Positions 32,039 to 42,444 of a stretch of 64,000 nt of DNA are shown here, one piece after another. The notes below the pieces were generated by a model that saw only the letters and a program-made list of their open reading frames with translations, had not been told where the DNA came from and searched no databases. How positions within the stretch are numbered: position 1 is the first letter of the stretch; each line of letters opens with the position of its first letter. The stretch spans positions 6,855,626-6,919,625 of the forward strand of contig BCIA01000002.1 in assembly GCA_001599815.1 (NCBI GenBank), given 5' to 3'. The DNA is from Furcasterigmium furcatum. Taxonomy: Eukaryota; Ascomycota; Sordariomycetes; Glomerellales; Plectosphaerellaceae. The position numbers and the translations under genes are program-made.

Positions 32039-32860
32039 TCATTCCATCCTCGCTTCACCCTTGGGCCAGGGCCACCAGCCCTCCATCGGCATGTCGTCGT
32101 AGATAGCGTTCAGGCTCCTCTCAGGATACCGAGCATCATACTTGTATACCAGGCGCTTTCCTGTGGTGAAGGCATCAGCGCAGTAGATGTTGTCGGGCGA
32201 GAGATGGGATAGCCTGAAGGATGGAAGATCTGCGCCCGTCTGCCCGTAAACTACCAGCTTGACGGCCCAGTCAAGATCCGTATTCTGGTCATCTTCCCCT
32301 TTTTCTTCAAAGGCTTCAGGATGGTACAGAATACAAAACACCCGAGAGGAGACGGCGCCGTAGTCCGGACGTTCCCAGGGAGGAATATCCGAACTGAAGT
32401 ATCCTCTGCCCCTGTCCACATTCTCCTCGGTCCAGTGGAATCCTTCTCTCATCAAACGGGGGAGATCCATGGTGATGACATCCATTCTTGCAACCCAGGT
32501 TGGCTTCGGAATCCACTCGCGGGAGGGAAAGATGACGAGTCGCACGTGCCCACATCGTGGTAATACCGGCATGTTTACTCGTGGATCGCTTTCGATTGGG
32601 GGAAGAGCCGGGGGAGTATCATAAAATGAACCCAAAGCACCTCCAGGATTTGATGGCTGACGTGAGAGTAGCGGGTCGTTGGTCTGGTTCAAAGCCGCTG
32701 GAACTGTTGCACTGAGAAGCGAGCTCTTTCGATCTTCCAAGATATGCGGCCGGCCCTGCACCTCTTGTGATGCCAGTCTCAGGCGCCTGTGAATACTCCA
32801 GATACAGACGACTATGAAGAGTGAAAGTGGCAGCTGGCCAAACTCGATAATAGGGTGCAT
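32039..32860 (-). CDS. Uncharacterised protein family, copy B (273 aa, N-terminal membrane anchor)
   Basis: Single-exon minus-strand gene, start chosen as the first ATG after its TATA box. Residues 5-22 are a hydrophobic anchor (LPLSLFIVVCIWSI) absent from copy A. The conserved domain, residues about 105-270, shows IFPSREWIPKPTWVA, DLPRLMREGFHWTEENV, SSDI, KLVVYGQTGADL, FRLSHLSPDNI, LVYKY and IYDDMPMEGWWPWP, each aligned with copy A 11 kb away. Copy B has a 10-residue acidic insertion (around GEDDQNTD) relative to A. Because the two copies are diverged and uninterrupted, both are probably functional. No known fold or catalytic motif was recognised. Confidence 0.8.
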   Translation of the reverse strand: MHPIIEFGQLPLSLFIVVCIWSIHRRLRLASQEVQGRPHILEDRKSSLLSATVPAALNQTNDPLLSRQPSNPGGALGSFYDTPPALPPIESDPRVNMPVLPRCGHVRLVIFPSREWIPKPTWVARMDVITMDLPRLMREGFHWTEENVDRGRGYFSSDIPPWERPDYGAVSSRVFCILYHPEAFEEKGEDDQNTDLDWAVKLVVYGQTGADLPSFRLSHLSPDNIYCADAFTTGKRLVYKYDARYPERSLNAIYDDMPMEGWWPWPKGEARME

Positions 32861-32931
32861 CTTGGGAGGTGGTAGGGTATTCGGAGAGGAAGCATTGCAG
32901 AACGAGGTTATAGTGTTGAGGGCGTGTCGTC

Positions 32932-32938
32932 TTTTATA
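32932..32938 (-). promoter_or_regulatory. TATA box of the uncharacterised family gene, copy B
   Basis: TATAAAA on the minus strand, 72 bp before the ATG at 32860, mirroring the TATA arrangement of copy A. Confidence 0.5.
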
Positions 32939-33161
32939 AGCTGCTTTAAGATGGATAGTGGCGCCTTCAAGCCTTTTACCTTGACCGCCATCTATGAGGT
33001 GTTCACGTACTTCCAACGCTCACGGATGTGCATTGTGAATGATTGTGGTTGAAGGAGAGAAGAATAACTTAGACAACACCTAGGACCTAAGCCCTAGCAG
33101 ATCCAGGGGCCGTTGCCGTCCAGATAGGTGATCCTTACAACCAACCACCTCGAGTTGAGAC

Positions 33162-33337
33162 GGAGGCTATCTCAATTATCCGAAGCTTGACCTGAAGTTT
33201 TTGTTGATGTGGTCATTGAAACGGCCTTACGTTGAGCAAGAGGTTGTCTTGATTCCCTGGGATAACGTGAGAGGCCATCTCAATTCTCCGAGGCTTGATC
33301 TGAAGCTCGGTCGACATGGTCGTTCCGAAGCCATGTC
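33162..33337. repeat. Diverged direct duplication, unit about 70 bp, offset about 104 bp
   Basis: Unit 1 (from 33162) contains GGCTATCTCAATTATCCGAA; unit 2 (from 33269) contains GGCCATCTCAATTCTCCGAG. Most differences in the aligned part are C/T or G/A transitions and unit 1 is the AT-richer copy, as expected of RIP-like mutation, though two short copies cannot prove it. Confidence 0.6.
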
Positions 33338-34083
33338 AAGGCTCGTGGCGGACACAAGCCTCGAAGGTGAGACATCAATACTTGGTGACAGGTTCCAATG
33401 GTGGCTTCGGCTGTGCCCGTGTAGGTATGCTTCTCGGTTTCGGCCTCAGCCACCCCCTCTGGCAGTGAGATCTCAGAGCCAGGGGGATGGCAACATGGCT
33501 GTTGTTGGTCGTCGAAGCGGGAAAGATCTCGGACCGACCATGGAATGTATAGTAATCGGCCTCGGAGCATCAGGCGCGGGGTAGCTCCCCGCTGTCCGCG
33601 GGGCTCCTAGCGGCTCATTCCCCTGTCGCCATCGGAACTCGGAGCGGACTTTCAGCGGCGAGTTCGCGGGTTTCCAGGGCTCCGTTCTGGAAGCTTCCAA
33701 TCAGCAGCGCTTAGAAATGGCCGCCACTCCGCGGGTGCCACTGTATCACAAGACCCGATGACCAGAATTACCTAACTGGATGTCGTGCTGCACCCAAGAG
33801 TCGGCGGCGTCTTGTCGGACGCCGACAACACTCCACCGCTCGCCGGGGGCATTGTCGTCAACCACAAAACCCTCCGACGTGTCAGCCCTGCCGCGGCTCC
33901 GCGTATCCCGGGGGCTTTCCTGCACTTTTTATTTTACATTTCGTAGTAAGCATCTATCTGCGGTTTCCCATCCGGCCAAAGCCCTTGGGCATTTCTGTTC
34001 GCGCAGTCGACGTTGCGACTTCCCGTCGTTCGTTGCGCCACTACCTCGACACCTATCCCCGCCGCAGCATCTCCGCCGTCACA

Positions 34084-35021
34084 ATGTCGGAGACGAACAG
34101 AGCAATCCAACTCAAGGAGGAGGGAAACCGGTGCTTCCAGCAGGGCAACTATGCTGGGGCGGAGGGCCTCTATTCCAAGGCGTGAGTCTACCCCCGCATG
34201 TCACCACGTTTGCGTCCCGCGACTGACCCTGATGGTTCCAGCCTGATCGCCGACCCGAAGAACCAGGCAATATACACCAACCGCGCAATGGCCCGCCTCA
34301 AGCTCAAGCTGTGGGACGCCGTCATTGTCGACTGCCAGGACGCCCTGGCCCTCAACCCGGAGAGCATGAAGGCCTCCTACTACCTGTCCCAGGCGCAGCT
34401 GGAGCTGCGGAACTTCGATGACGCGGTTTCCGCCGCGCTGCGCGCTCATGCCCTGTGCATCAAGACGGCCGACCGGTCTCTGACTGCCGTGACAGGCCTC
34501 GTCCTGCGGTGCAAGAAGGAGCGGTGGGAGCACAAGGAGAGGGTCAGGATGCACCAGAGCCTGTACCTCGAGGAAGAGACCCTCGAGGTGATGATCAAGG
34601 CGAGGAACAGGGCCGTGGAGGCCGCTGAGAGCGAGGCGGAAAGGGCCGAGCTGGTCGTCGAGTGGGACGGCAAGGTGGAAGAGCTGAAGAGGGTGTTCGA
34701 GGCGAGCCGTTCCAAGGAGGAGCAGAGGAGGGAGGTTCCTGATTGGGTCGTCGACGACATCTCCTTTGGGATTATGGTCGACCCGGTTATTGTGAGTGAT
34801 CCAGCCCCTGTGTCCAGCGAGAAACCTCAGACTGACAGATTCGACAGACAAAGACGGGCAAGTCGTATGAGCGAGCAACGATCATGGAGCACCTGCGGCG
34901 GCAACCGATCGACCCGCTGACTCGGGAGCCCCTGCTGATCAGTGAGCTGCGGCCGAATCTGGCCCTGCGGCAGGCATGCGAGGAGTTCCTGGACGAGAAT
35001 GGCTGGGCCGTAGACTGGTAA
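34084..35021 (+). CDS. CHIP/STUB1-like TPR and U-box E3 ubiquitin ligase, 3 exons
   Basis: Exons 34084-34181, 34242-34791 and 34848-35021 (introns 60 and 56 nt) give 273 aa, close to animal CHIP. Residues about 5-120 are three TPR motifs (AIQLKEEGNRCFQQGNYAGA; YTNRAMARLKLKLWDAVIVD; SYYLSQAQLELRNFDDAV), the co-chaperone clamp that binds Hsp70/Hsp90 C-termini. A charged helical linker of about 70 residues follows. Residues about 195-273 are a U-box: PDWVVDDISFGIMVDPVI spliced to TKTGKSYERATIMEHL, then PIDPLTREPL and LRPNLALRQACEEFL. Expected role: ubiquitination of chaperone-bound misfolded clients in cytosol. Confidence 0.93.
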
Positions 35022-35517
35022 AGGCCGGAGACGGCACAGGAAACATAGCGCTCGTGTCTTTCTCCATCCATAGCATAGCAAGGCGTTGTTTTAGGCGTTG
35101 GTTGAGATACCTACGGTTGGGAGGGTGGTTTGCTATCAGCCGCACAAAATGGACGCCGGCATTGACGGCTGATGCTGATGAAGTCGGGTGCTGAAAGTGA
35201 CTCGAGGTGATGTTCGTCAGTTCGTTTCAGCAGATCCGAACTCTACAAGTACTTAGATTGTCCCCAGAAGGAAGTCGCGCCCAAGCGGCCAGGGCAGGTG
35301 GGTCCAATGGCGGCGCTGTGAAAGTCACCCGCCAGCTGAATCCGAGATGGTGGACGACGGACGCTTCGCTTCGCTTCGCTTCTTCTTCCCCCAATTTCCT
35401 CACTAGCAGGCAGAACGAGCACCCCGACGCGACGTGAACCCCTCACCCGTCCGCTACGACATGTGATTGCCCTGTCGCCAGCCTGAGCAGTCGCCGCGCC
35501 CTGCGGGATGCCTTCAA
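35022..35517. other. Intergenic, 0.5 kb
   Basis: Promoter region of the Zn2Cys6 regulator. Contains a short CGCTT tandem run near 35367 (GCTTCGCTTCGCTTCGCTTC). No gene. Confidence 0.5.
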
Positions 35518-37472
35518 ATGGCGGAGAGTTCGAGGAAAGGCCGTTCCATCTCGCGAAAGGCCTGTGATCTCTGTCGAGAGCGCAAGATCCAGGTATGTTC
35601 AGCCCTCGCCGCGGCCATGGGAAGCTCCGGGTATTCCGCCGCTGACACCGTCTGCAGTGCCTATTCAATGCCGACGTATCGTCGTCCATCTGCCAGCGCT
35701 GCTTCAAAGCCAACGTCCCGTGTACCTTTCAAACCGCCCGCAAACCCCGCGGTCCGCCCAGCAAGTACGTCGCGCCGCCGCCGCACCGAGGAGCCCTTCA
35801 TGATGTTACTGAGTCTGACCTTGCTTCTTTGTCTAGACGTGTCGCCGAGGCTCGCCAGAGAGCCGCTGCCGAGCTCACCAGCACCTCCCCGCCGACGTCT
35901 TCGGGACCGAGCCCAGCCCCGGCCGGGCCGCACCAGCTTGCCATCGCGGCCCCCTCCGTGTCGCATTTCGTCCCCGAGCATACCCTGAACATCATCATCG
36001 ATGACTTCTTCGACAGGGTCTACCCCGTGCTGCCGCTCGTCCATGCGCCCTCCTTTATGGCAGCCTTTGCTGCGCGACGCTACGAGACCGACCCTGCCTT
36101 CCTGCGGCTCTGCATAGCACTATGCGCCGCCACCATAGCCTCCATCCCCCGGCGCATCAGCGTCTACGGGAGCCCGTGGTATAGAGATGTCGGGGAGATG
36201 ATCGACAAGGCGGTGCAGCTCATTCAGCTGAGCCGCCTCACGACGGAGCCGGCGTGGCAGCAGCACCCGACCATGGACACCATGATCACCTCCTTGGTCA
36301 TGGTCATAGCCACACATTATAGTGGACGCTTCGGCGCAGCCTGGACTTTCGCTGCTGAGTCAATCTGCTACTTTCGTCGCTTGGAGCTGTACAAGAAGTC
36401 GTCATATGCGGGGATGAGTCGCCTAGACACCGAGCTCTGCAAGCGCTCGTTCTGGGTTATATTCTTCATGCAAATGTGCGTCTGCTCCATCGTTGAATAC
36501 GAAACACTGCTAACCTTGCGTCCCAGACATGATCGCATCTCCCACTATATGCCACACACTGGGATGAGCTACGACACCTTCTTGACCGACTGGGACTTCC
36601 TCATGCCCCTGGAGTTGTCCGATGATGAGCTGTCCAGCGATGCCCCGCTGCCGGAAGCACCTACACGTCAACTGGCAGATCGGGACATTCCAATGATTGC
36701 TGGGTTTACTGCTCTGGTCAAAGTCTTCTTATCCGTGGGCGATCTCCTGCACAAGGCCTTCCCTGGAGCTCCACCCGACTATAAACTCTCGTCGGGCGCT
36801 TGGGAGATCAGCCTCTTCCACGAGTATGAGCGCCACCGGGCCCATGCCTCGGGGTCCTCCACCATGCTCGACTCTTTGTTCCAGGTCATGGCGAGGCTCA
36901 ACACGACCCTGGGCGACCTCCCCGAGGCGCTCAGGATGCCCCGTCGACGGGGCTCGGCTGGTGCTCTCGAATCTGAAGGGACCAGCCTGCCCCAGATCTC
37001 CCCGCAGTTCGACATCATGAGGGCGAACATCCACATCACCGCCATCTACATCCAATCTACCATCCTCGAAACCTGCCTGAGCAAGATTGAGCAGAAGAAA
37101 GCAGAGCAGAACCAACTACCTCACCCCGCCGCCCTTACCCCGGGGTCTCACTCGTCGCCGAGCAAGGACCTGCCGGCAACGCCCGACGTCTCTACCCGGG
37201 AACAGCTGTGGGAGCTCCGGGAGGCCATTGCGCGGGAGCTCCTGGACGTTGTCCGCTCGAACTCGTCCTGGACCCTCGAGTCCAACGGCATGTCCATGAT
37301 CACCAAAATCCGGGAGATCGCATCGACACTGCTGGAACGGGGCGGCGAGAGTCCCGGGCCCCAGAGCGACACGGAGAAGAGAAGCCGCGAATACATCTCG
37401 CAGTTTGTCGAGATCCTGGCGGACCTGGACTACGCCCCGCGGGCGCACGTGGCCGCCATCGACCGGCAGTGA
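35518..37472 (+). CDS. Zn2Cys6 transcription factor with fungal-specific middle domain, 3 exons
   Basis: Exons 35518-35592, 35658-35764 and 35837-37472 (introns 65 and 72 nt) give 605 aa. The binuclear cluster is completed only by splicing: Cys16, Cys19, Cys26, Cys37, Cys40 and Cys47 (C-x2-C-x6-C-x10-C-x2-C-x6-C), with the basic RERKIQ loop. Residues about 95-420 match the fungal-specific regulatory domain: IIIDDFFDRVYPVLPLVH, LCIALCAATIASIP, FGAAWTFAAESICYFRRLEL and ELCKRSFWVIFFMQM. There is no clear linker coiled coil. Presumed nuclear DNA-binding regulator; target genes unknown. The first intron falls between the third Lys-containing loop and the third cysteine, a placement also seen in the second Zn2Cys6 gene of this window. 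The SET gene follows 211 bp downstream on the same strand. Confidence 0.92.
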
Positions 37473-37682
37473 ATTGAGTTGCATCATGGCTGGCGCATTT
37501 CTCCGCGTTGCCTCATCCGGAATGCGGGGGGCCGTGCAACCATCTGCCCAGTCCAACCCCCCTCCATATCTGGAGCAAGCGAACCACCGGCTACTGATGA
37601 TTGTTGGGTGAACGAAGCTTTCGCGGCTCATGGGACGCCGTCCCTCCAAGTCGCGTTTTCAAGCCGACACACCTGCCTCGCG

Positions 37683-38751
37683 ATGGCAATGGCCTTGACG
37701 AACCCCACGAGCTCCCCTTTTGGAGCCATCGCTTTGAGGGCAGCCGCAGCTCTTCAGCATCGAGACTCTGGCCTGAGCTGGATCAGTGGATCAGGCGGCC
37801 CGGAGGGCACCAAGTCCGCCTTTCTATCGCAGGACGCACCACAGCTGAGCTACAACCCGTGGACTCATGAGCCCCTCTGCCTCCCGGTCCTAGCGGGACA
37901 GCCGGGTGCGGACGTGGTAACCGAATACTGCGTGTACACCAAGGCTTCTACGGATGGCGCGAGCATCAGCGTCGTCGCCACCCCGCAGATGGCGGATCAC
38001 CTTGTACATCAGACAAACCTGAGTCTGCCTCGCGACATGGGGACGAATAAATCCCCCTACGGCAAGAGAAGCACGGCGGATCGCGGCATTGCCGTCTTCG
38101 CCAGCAGACATATCCGAACGGGCGAGGTCATCATGACGGACCATCCCGTGCTGATGGTCATGACACAGACGTATTGGCAGCTCACATCGTCCCAAATACA
38201 GGACGCGCAGTGGCTGGCGCTGAGGCAGCTGCCACCCGGAGCCAGGAAGGCGGCCAGGGCTTTGGCACGCAGTTCGGACGGCGACGAGCTCGAGTCGATC
38301 ATGAGGACAAACTCCATCCGCGTCGACAACGGCCGCCAATTCCTCGCGCTCGCGCCCGAAGCCGCAGTACGTAGGCAACACCCTCTCGTCTCTACAACCA
38401 TGCTGACCAGCACTCAGCGCATCAACCACGCCTGTCGTCCCAAGTGAGAACGCACCGCAGCGAGACTGCTGCTGAGGACGGGTGCTGACAATAATAGCGC
38501 GGCGTACCGCTACTCTGCGTCCATACACGCCTTGGAAGTATTCGCCCTTCGGGACATTGGCAAAGGTGAAGAGGTCACATACAGCTGTACGCATGAACGT
38601 CCCGTCCTGATTGGCACGTCTGACAGCCCGACCAGATCTCGACGTCAAAGTGCTCCAGGCCCTGTCCCCCGAGGATCGACGACGTCTGTTGAAGGAGAAA
38701 TGGGGCTTCGAGTGTACTTGCGATCTCTGCTCTCAAGCCCGTGGGCGATGA
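37683..38751 (+). CDS. SET-domain protein, 4 exons
   Basis: Exons 37683-38366, 38418-38443, 38498-38586 and 38636-38751 (introns 51, 54 and 49 nt) give 304 aa from the first in-frame ATG. An additional upstream exon cannot be excluded, since this family often carries a leader. Residues about 125-290 are a SET fold: RGIAVFASRHIRTGEVIMTD; then RINHACRPN (the NH.C.PN pseudoknot) created by splicing; then LEVFALRDIGKGEEVTYSY with the catalytic-region Tyr. The post-SET CTCDLC motif follows. The protein stops eight residues after it, earlier than many relatives that continue for 50-100 residues. Substrate (histone or other lysine) is unknown. A 26-nt internal exon is notable. Confidence 0.85.
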
Positions 38752-39172
38752 CCTAGAAGTTCACAATAATCACTGCTATAGTTCATGGTGTCAAATCATC
38801 TTCGTAGTCATCACCGAGTAATGAAGGCGCGCTCATTCATGTTATTTTCCTCATCGGAGTCTACCACCGCGCAGAAGAGTGTGGCAGGCATATCCGCCCG
38901 TGATCCCCCTCTCTAAACCGTCTTATCGGGCCCGTGAATTCCGTCCTAGGTTACCCCCCGAAAACAATCCCTGGTCCAGTTCCCAGTGTCCGATTCCTTG
39001 TCCAAACGCCATCCGGAAGGGAAGCCCAAGTTATGTACGCCATGTTCAAGGCCGCAGTGGTCGCCATCAAAATATGTGCGTGGCCAGATAGATATATGCA
39101 CTAGTTTCCCGATTTCATCTCGTCATTCTGCGCGTCTCCAGAAACGCGGCGGACTTGTCGCCCGAGGGGGTC
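38752..39172. other. Convergent intergenic, 0.4 kb
   Basis: Between the stops of the SET gene and the serine-rich hypothetical gene. Nothing recognised. Confidence 0.5.
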
Positions 39173-40195
39173 TCATAAGCTGAGGCGGTCCAGGCTCAGC
39201 CCGTCGTTGCTCCTCACGCGCCGCACCACGCCAAGCTTGAAGAAGCGCTCCTCGCCGCCGGCGGTGCGGCCGCCGACGTACCACTTCTCGGCGCCCAGGA
39301 CGTCCCGGAAGCCCTCGCTGGAGCTGTCGCTGCCGCGCCGCCGGCCGCCGGGCGACGAGCCCGGGATGGGGATGCCGGGGCCTGATCCCCGCGGGGAGTG
39401 GATGGGGATGTGATTCACGACGTTGCCATGGCCGGCTGAGGATCGGGCGCCCGAGGCCGAGGTGGAGGTGTGTGACGATGTGGCGTGGTGGTGCGAGTGG
39501 GCGGTGCTGGAGATGGCCCGGGGCGTCGAGCCTGCCGTGGAGGACGACTGCTGCTGGGCGTAGGCCGATGCGGAACCTGATGGTGTTGTCTGGGTTGTGT
39601 GCTTGTTCGGCTGCTGGGAGAGGGATGATGGCGGGTTCTGGCGGAAGGAGGCGAAGAATGTCGAGAGGAAGAATGGGCGTTGGGACGGCATCGTTGAGAG
39701 GGGAGCGAGCGTCGTGGACGCGGTCGCTGTTGCTGTGAGGGAGACGTCGATGCTGTGACGAGGCCGAGCCCTTGGCCCGAGGTTGTAGTTTGATCGCGAC
39801 AGCCGGGTTATCGGAGTCGAGTCGAGTCGCGCTTCTCGACGATGGTGAAGGCTCGGATTGACTTTGACTCTGCGAGGGGAGCCGGTCGACGGTGGAAGTG
39901 TGTTTGCGGAGGCAGAATCGGCGATCGAGGGTGATTGTGTTGGTGGAGGGGAGGAAACGGAGTGGTCTAAAAATCCTGACGTCGAGGGGCACTCATCCCA
40001 GCAGCAGGAATCGTCCTGTCCCGTGGGCGGCGCTCCGGCTGCTGGCGGTTCCCCGGAGTGTGGGATCGACCGTGGGCTGCGCTGCGCTGCGCATCGGCCA
40101 ATCTCGGAACCGAGCTCGGGGGCCAAGTGGGGTGATCTTGGGGCGAAGTGAGTAATCGCGGGGTCGTCATAGGCCATAACAGCGAGTGACAGCAT
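39173..40195 (-). CDS. Conserved-looking Ser/Pro/His-rich hypothetical protein, 340 aa
   Basis: Minus-strand frame; the first ATG is at 40195, with a second in-frame ATG at 40177 (MAYDDPAITHFAPRSP) that is equally possible. Most of the protein is low-complexity and presumably disordered, rich in Ser, Pro, Thr, Gln and His, with SSTAHSHHHATSSHTSTSAS as an example. One hydrophobic patch (RPFFLSTFFASFRQNPP) lies mid-protein. The last 45 residues look like a folded or motif region: GFRDVLGAEKWYVGG, then GGEERFFKLGVVRRVRSNDG and a terminal LSLDRLSL. I recall no named family for that tail. A short conserved C-terminal peptide on a disordered chain suggests a docking or regulatory protein. Confidence 0.7.
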   Translation of the reverse strand: MLSLAVMAYDDPAITHFAPRSPHLAPELGSEIGRCAAQRSPRSIPHSGEPPAAGAPPTGQDDSCCWDECPSTSGFLDHSVSSPPPTQSPSIADSASANTLPPSTGSPRRVKVNPSLHHRREARLDSTPITRLSRSNYNLGPRARPRHSIDVSLTATATASTTLAPLSTMPSQRPFFLSTFFASFRQNPPSSLSQQPNKHTTQTTPSGSASAYAQQQSSSTAGSTPRAISSTAHSHHHATSSHTSTSASGARSSAGHGNVVNHIPIHSPRGSGPGIPIPGSSPGGRRRGSDSSSEGFRDVLGAEKWYVGGRTAGGEERFFKLGVVRRVRSNDGLSLDRLSL

Positions 40196-41654
40196 TGACA
40201 GCTCAAGTACCTCCCGCTCCTCACTCACTCACCCACTCACTCACACCTCCACAAGCACAAGGCACCGAGTACCAAGCAGCCACCAGCACTTGACCACCTG
40301 TGGACGGCGCCGAGAACCAAACGCGGGAATTCAATTGCTCGGCAACTGGGATTCCTGGCCATATCCCAACATCTCCCTCCAGTCACCGTCCAGCTCTCGA
40401 TCATTGACACCGCTTCCGGTGCGCTTCCAGGCAACGAGACCAGGTCCAGTCCACGATCCGCTCCGCCGACGGCTCTGCGCTGCCACACGCGACCCAGCAC
40501 CAACATGATCTGATATCGAGGAAACCATGACCCGAAAGGGCCCCAAATGTGCCCTTTGCCCGCGGGTTCGCAGGGGGCGTCTGCCACATGCATGAAGTCT
40601 TGCATCCACCAGGAACAGCGGCACACACACCAACACGCCTGTCCAGCACCAATCACTTCCCCTCTAAGCAGCTCCAACCGATGAGGCACAGGCGCCAAGT
40701 GCTTCCTGCGCGGGATGAAGGGATGTCTCTTGTTATCGATCCTCATCGATCGAGACGACCTGCGCTGAACGTCGTAATTCCCCGCATCCTAGCCTGATGC
40801 TCCCCGTGGCCGAGTCAGTCACCCGCCACTGAATACGCCGGCTACTGCAGGATATCGCACGATTCCTTCACTAGCTCTTGCCAAGCGCTTCCAGACCGAG
40901 AGGCTGGACTAGCAAAATCCGGGGAAGCAGAGTGCTGCGACGAAGCACAGCTGTCTCTCCGCTTCTGACCGGCCCGTCACTCTAGCCAATGTTCGATTTG
41001 GAGCCTGGCTGACTCGCGCATGCCCTGGACTCCTGTTGTTCGTTTGGCCCGTGTGCTGCATTCACATGCGAAGCCATCATTCCTTTGTCGGCCAGGTGCC
41101 GAGCAATGGCATTGAACCCTGGCTCTCCGTAGATCACGTCGATGCAGCAAGTCTGCCCCGATTCGCTCCTCGCCTCAGTCCAAGGCCGGCCCAGAAAGGG
41201 TCTGACAAGCTCACAGACAGCCTATGTTATTTTTACTTTAGCAAAGCTTATAGGAGCCAGTGGTCTAGTTTTATTCTAGACTAACTAATTTCGTCTTATT
41301 AGTAGAGCTAACAGCCTAAATCTATATAACGTCAATGCTCGTCTCGATGTAGCAGCTCTGGTCGGGTTTGCTGGTCTATGGATACGAATGCTTTGAGTCT
41401 TTCTACGTAATTCCTGACTAGAGTCGATACCCGAGGAAGAAGAGGCCCTATATATCAAGAATATTCTATCAAGCTCGAACTGATTGGGTATAGAGTGCTG
41501 AGCGACTTGTGAATGATATCTCTTTCACTTTAGTGGAAGTATAGGGGCTATGAAGTGAAACAGGCAAATCACCCGAGTTGACCGCGCTCCTCCAAGGCTC
41601 CACCCCGAAGTGGCATAAGCATCAATCACGCTGTGTCATACCGACTCGGTGCAC
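40196..41654. other. Intergenic, 1.5 kb, with an AT-rich relic
   Basis: 40196-41200 is ordinary GC-rich intergenic DNA. 41220-41540 is distinctly AT- and TA-rich without any reading frame and is listed separately. Confidence 0.5.
41220..41540. repeat. AT-rich, frame-less stretch, probable degraded repeat
   Basis: Base composition changes sharply to AT-rich (TTATTTTTACTTTAG, TCTAGTTTTATTCTAGA, CTATATATCAAG) between GC-rich flanks. All six frames are broken. This is the usual appearance of RIP-mutated transposon remains in Pezizomycotina, but no element type can be named. Confidence 0.45.
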
Positions 41655-42444
41655 TTAGAGGTAGTTCAGAGCGGCCGCGAGGGTGAGCACCAACCCGGCC
41701 GAGCTCCACTGGGCCAGGGAGGCAGCGGCGCTTCCATCGTCCGAGCTATCAGATCCTTCTTCCTCCTCTTCCTCACCACCGCTGTGGCCGGAATGATCGT
41801 CGCCTCCGCCGGAACTGTTGGACGGCGGGGTGTTGTCCTCCACCAGCTCCTCCAGCCTCTCGTTCTCGGTCCAGACGAGGCGAATATCGGTCCCGTTGGT
41901 GCAGTCTCCGCGGTCCGGCGCGGTGCCATCCGTGAACTGGACGGCGGCGCACTGTTGGGGGCTGGAAGTCAGATACAAATCCCCTTCACCACAGAACCAT
42001 GGGGGGAACATGGCGACTCACGGCGTAGAGGAACCCGTCCGAGGCGAAGCCGGTGAGGGCGATGACGCCTCTCTGCCCGGCCCATGCAGAAGGAGCCGTG
42101 ATGATAGGTCGGCAGGAGCGCCCGGATCCCTGGCTCTGCCAGATGGGGCTCAGTTGCTGCCACTCAACAGTGTCGTTAAGCTCTGCGCCCAGCGTCGCGC
42201 GGACGAGCCAGTCGGACTGGGAGTGGGAGTCCAAGACGGCAATGGCGTCTCCCGCGACATAGAAGTCGGCGGTAGGGTCTTCTGGGGGCGGGGAAAACCC
42301 GCTGCAAGGCCCGACGCTCTGGTCGCCCCCATGGTCCTCGTCAACTCCAATGTGGCTCTCCGGGTGGAGGATCGTGAAATGGGCGCTGGTCGGGACAGCG
42401 AGCACGAAGCTGAGCAGAACGGTGGGAAGAGACGGAAGAGGCAT
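41655..42444 (-). CDS. X325/Bim1-like secreted, GPI-anchored copper protein, 2 exons
   Basis: Exons 42444-42022 and 41951-41655 (70-nt intron) give 239 aa. The signal peptide ends ...VPTSA at residue 21, exposing His22 as the mature N-terminus in the sequence HFTILHP, as required for the N-terminal histidine copper site of the LPMO-like X325 family. Further family features: SVGPCSGF, DFYVAGDAIAVLDSHSQSDW, C-containing RSCRPIITAPSAW and, after the splice, CAAVQFTD. A Ser/Gly/Glu-rich stalk leads to a GPI-type tail (SSDDGSAAASLAQWSSAG plus hydrophobic end). Members bind copper at the cell surface; the Cryptococcus member Bim1 supports copper acquisition, and others are linked to cell-wall processes (established knowledge). 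Enzymatic oxidation is not expected. A TATA box lies 79 bp upstream. Neighbour of ferroportin and other metal genes. Confidence 0.88.

Larger units (their letters stand above)
32861..34083. other. Intergenic, 1.2 kb, containing a diverged direct duplication
   Basis: Holds copy B's promoter, the duplication at 33162-33337, and the promoter of the CHIP-like gene. No gene is called. Confidence 0.5.
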
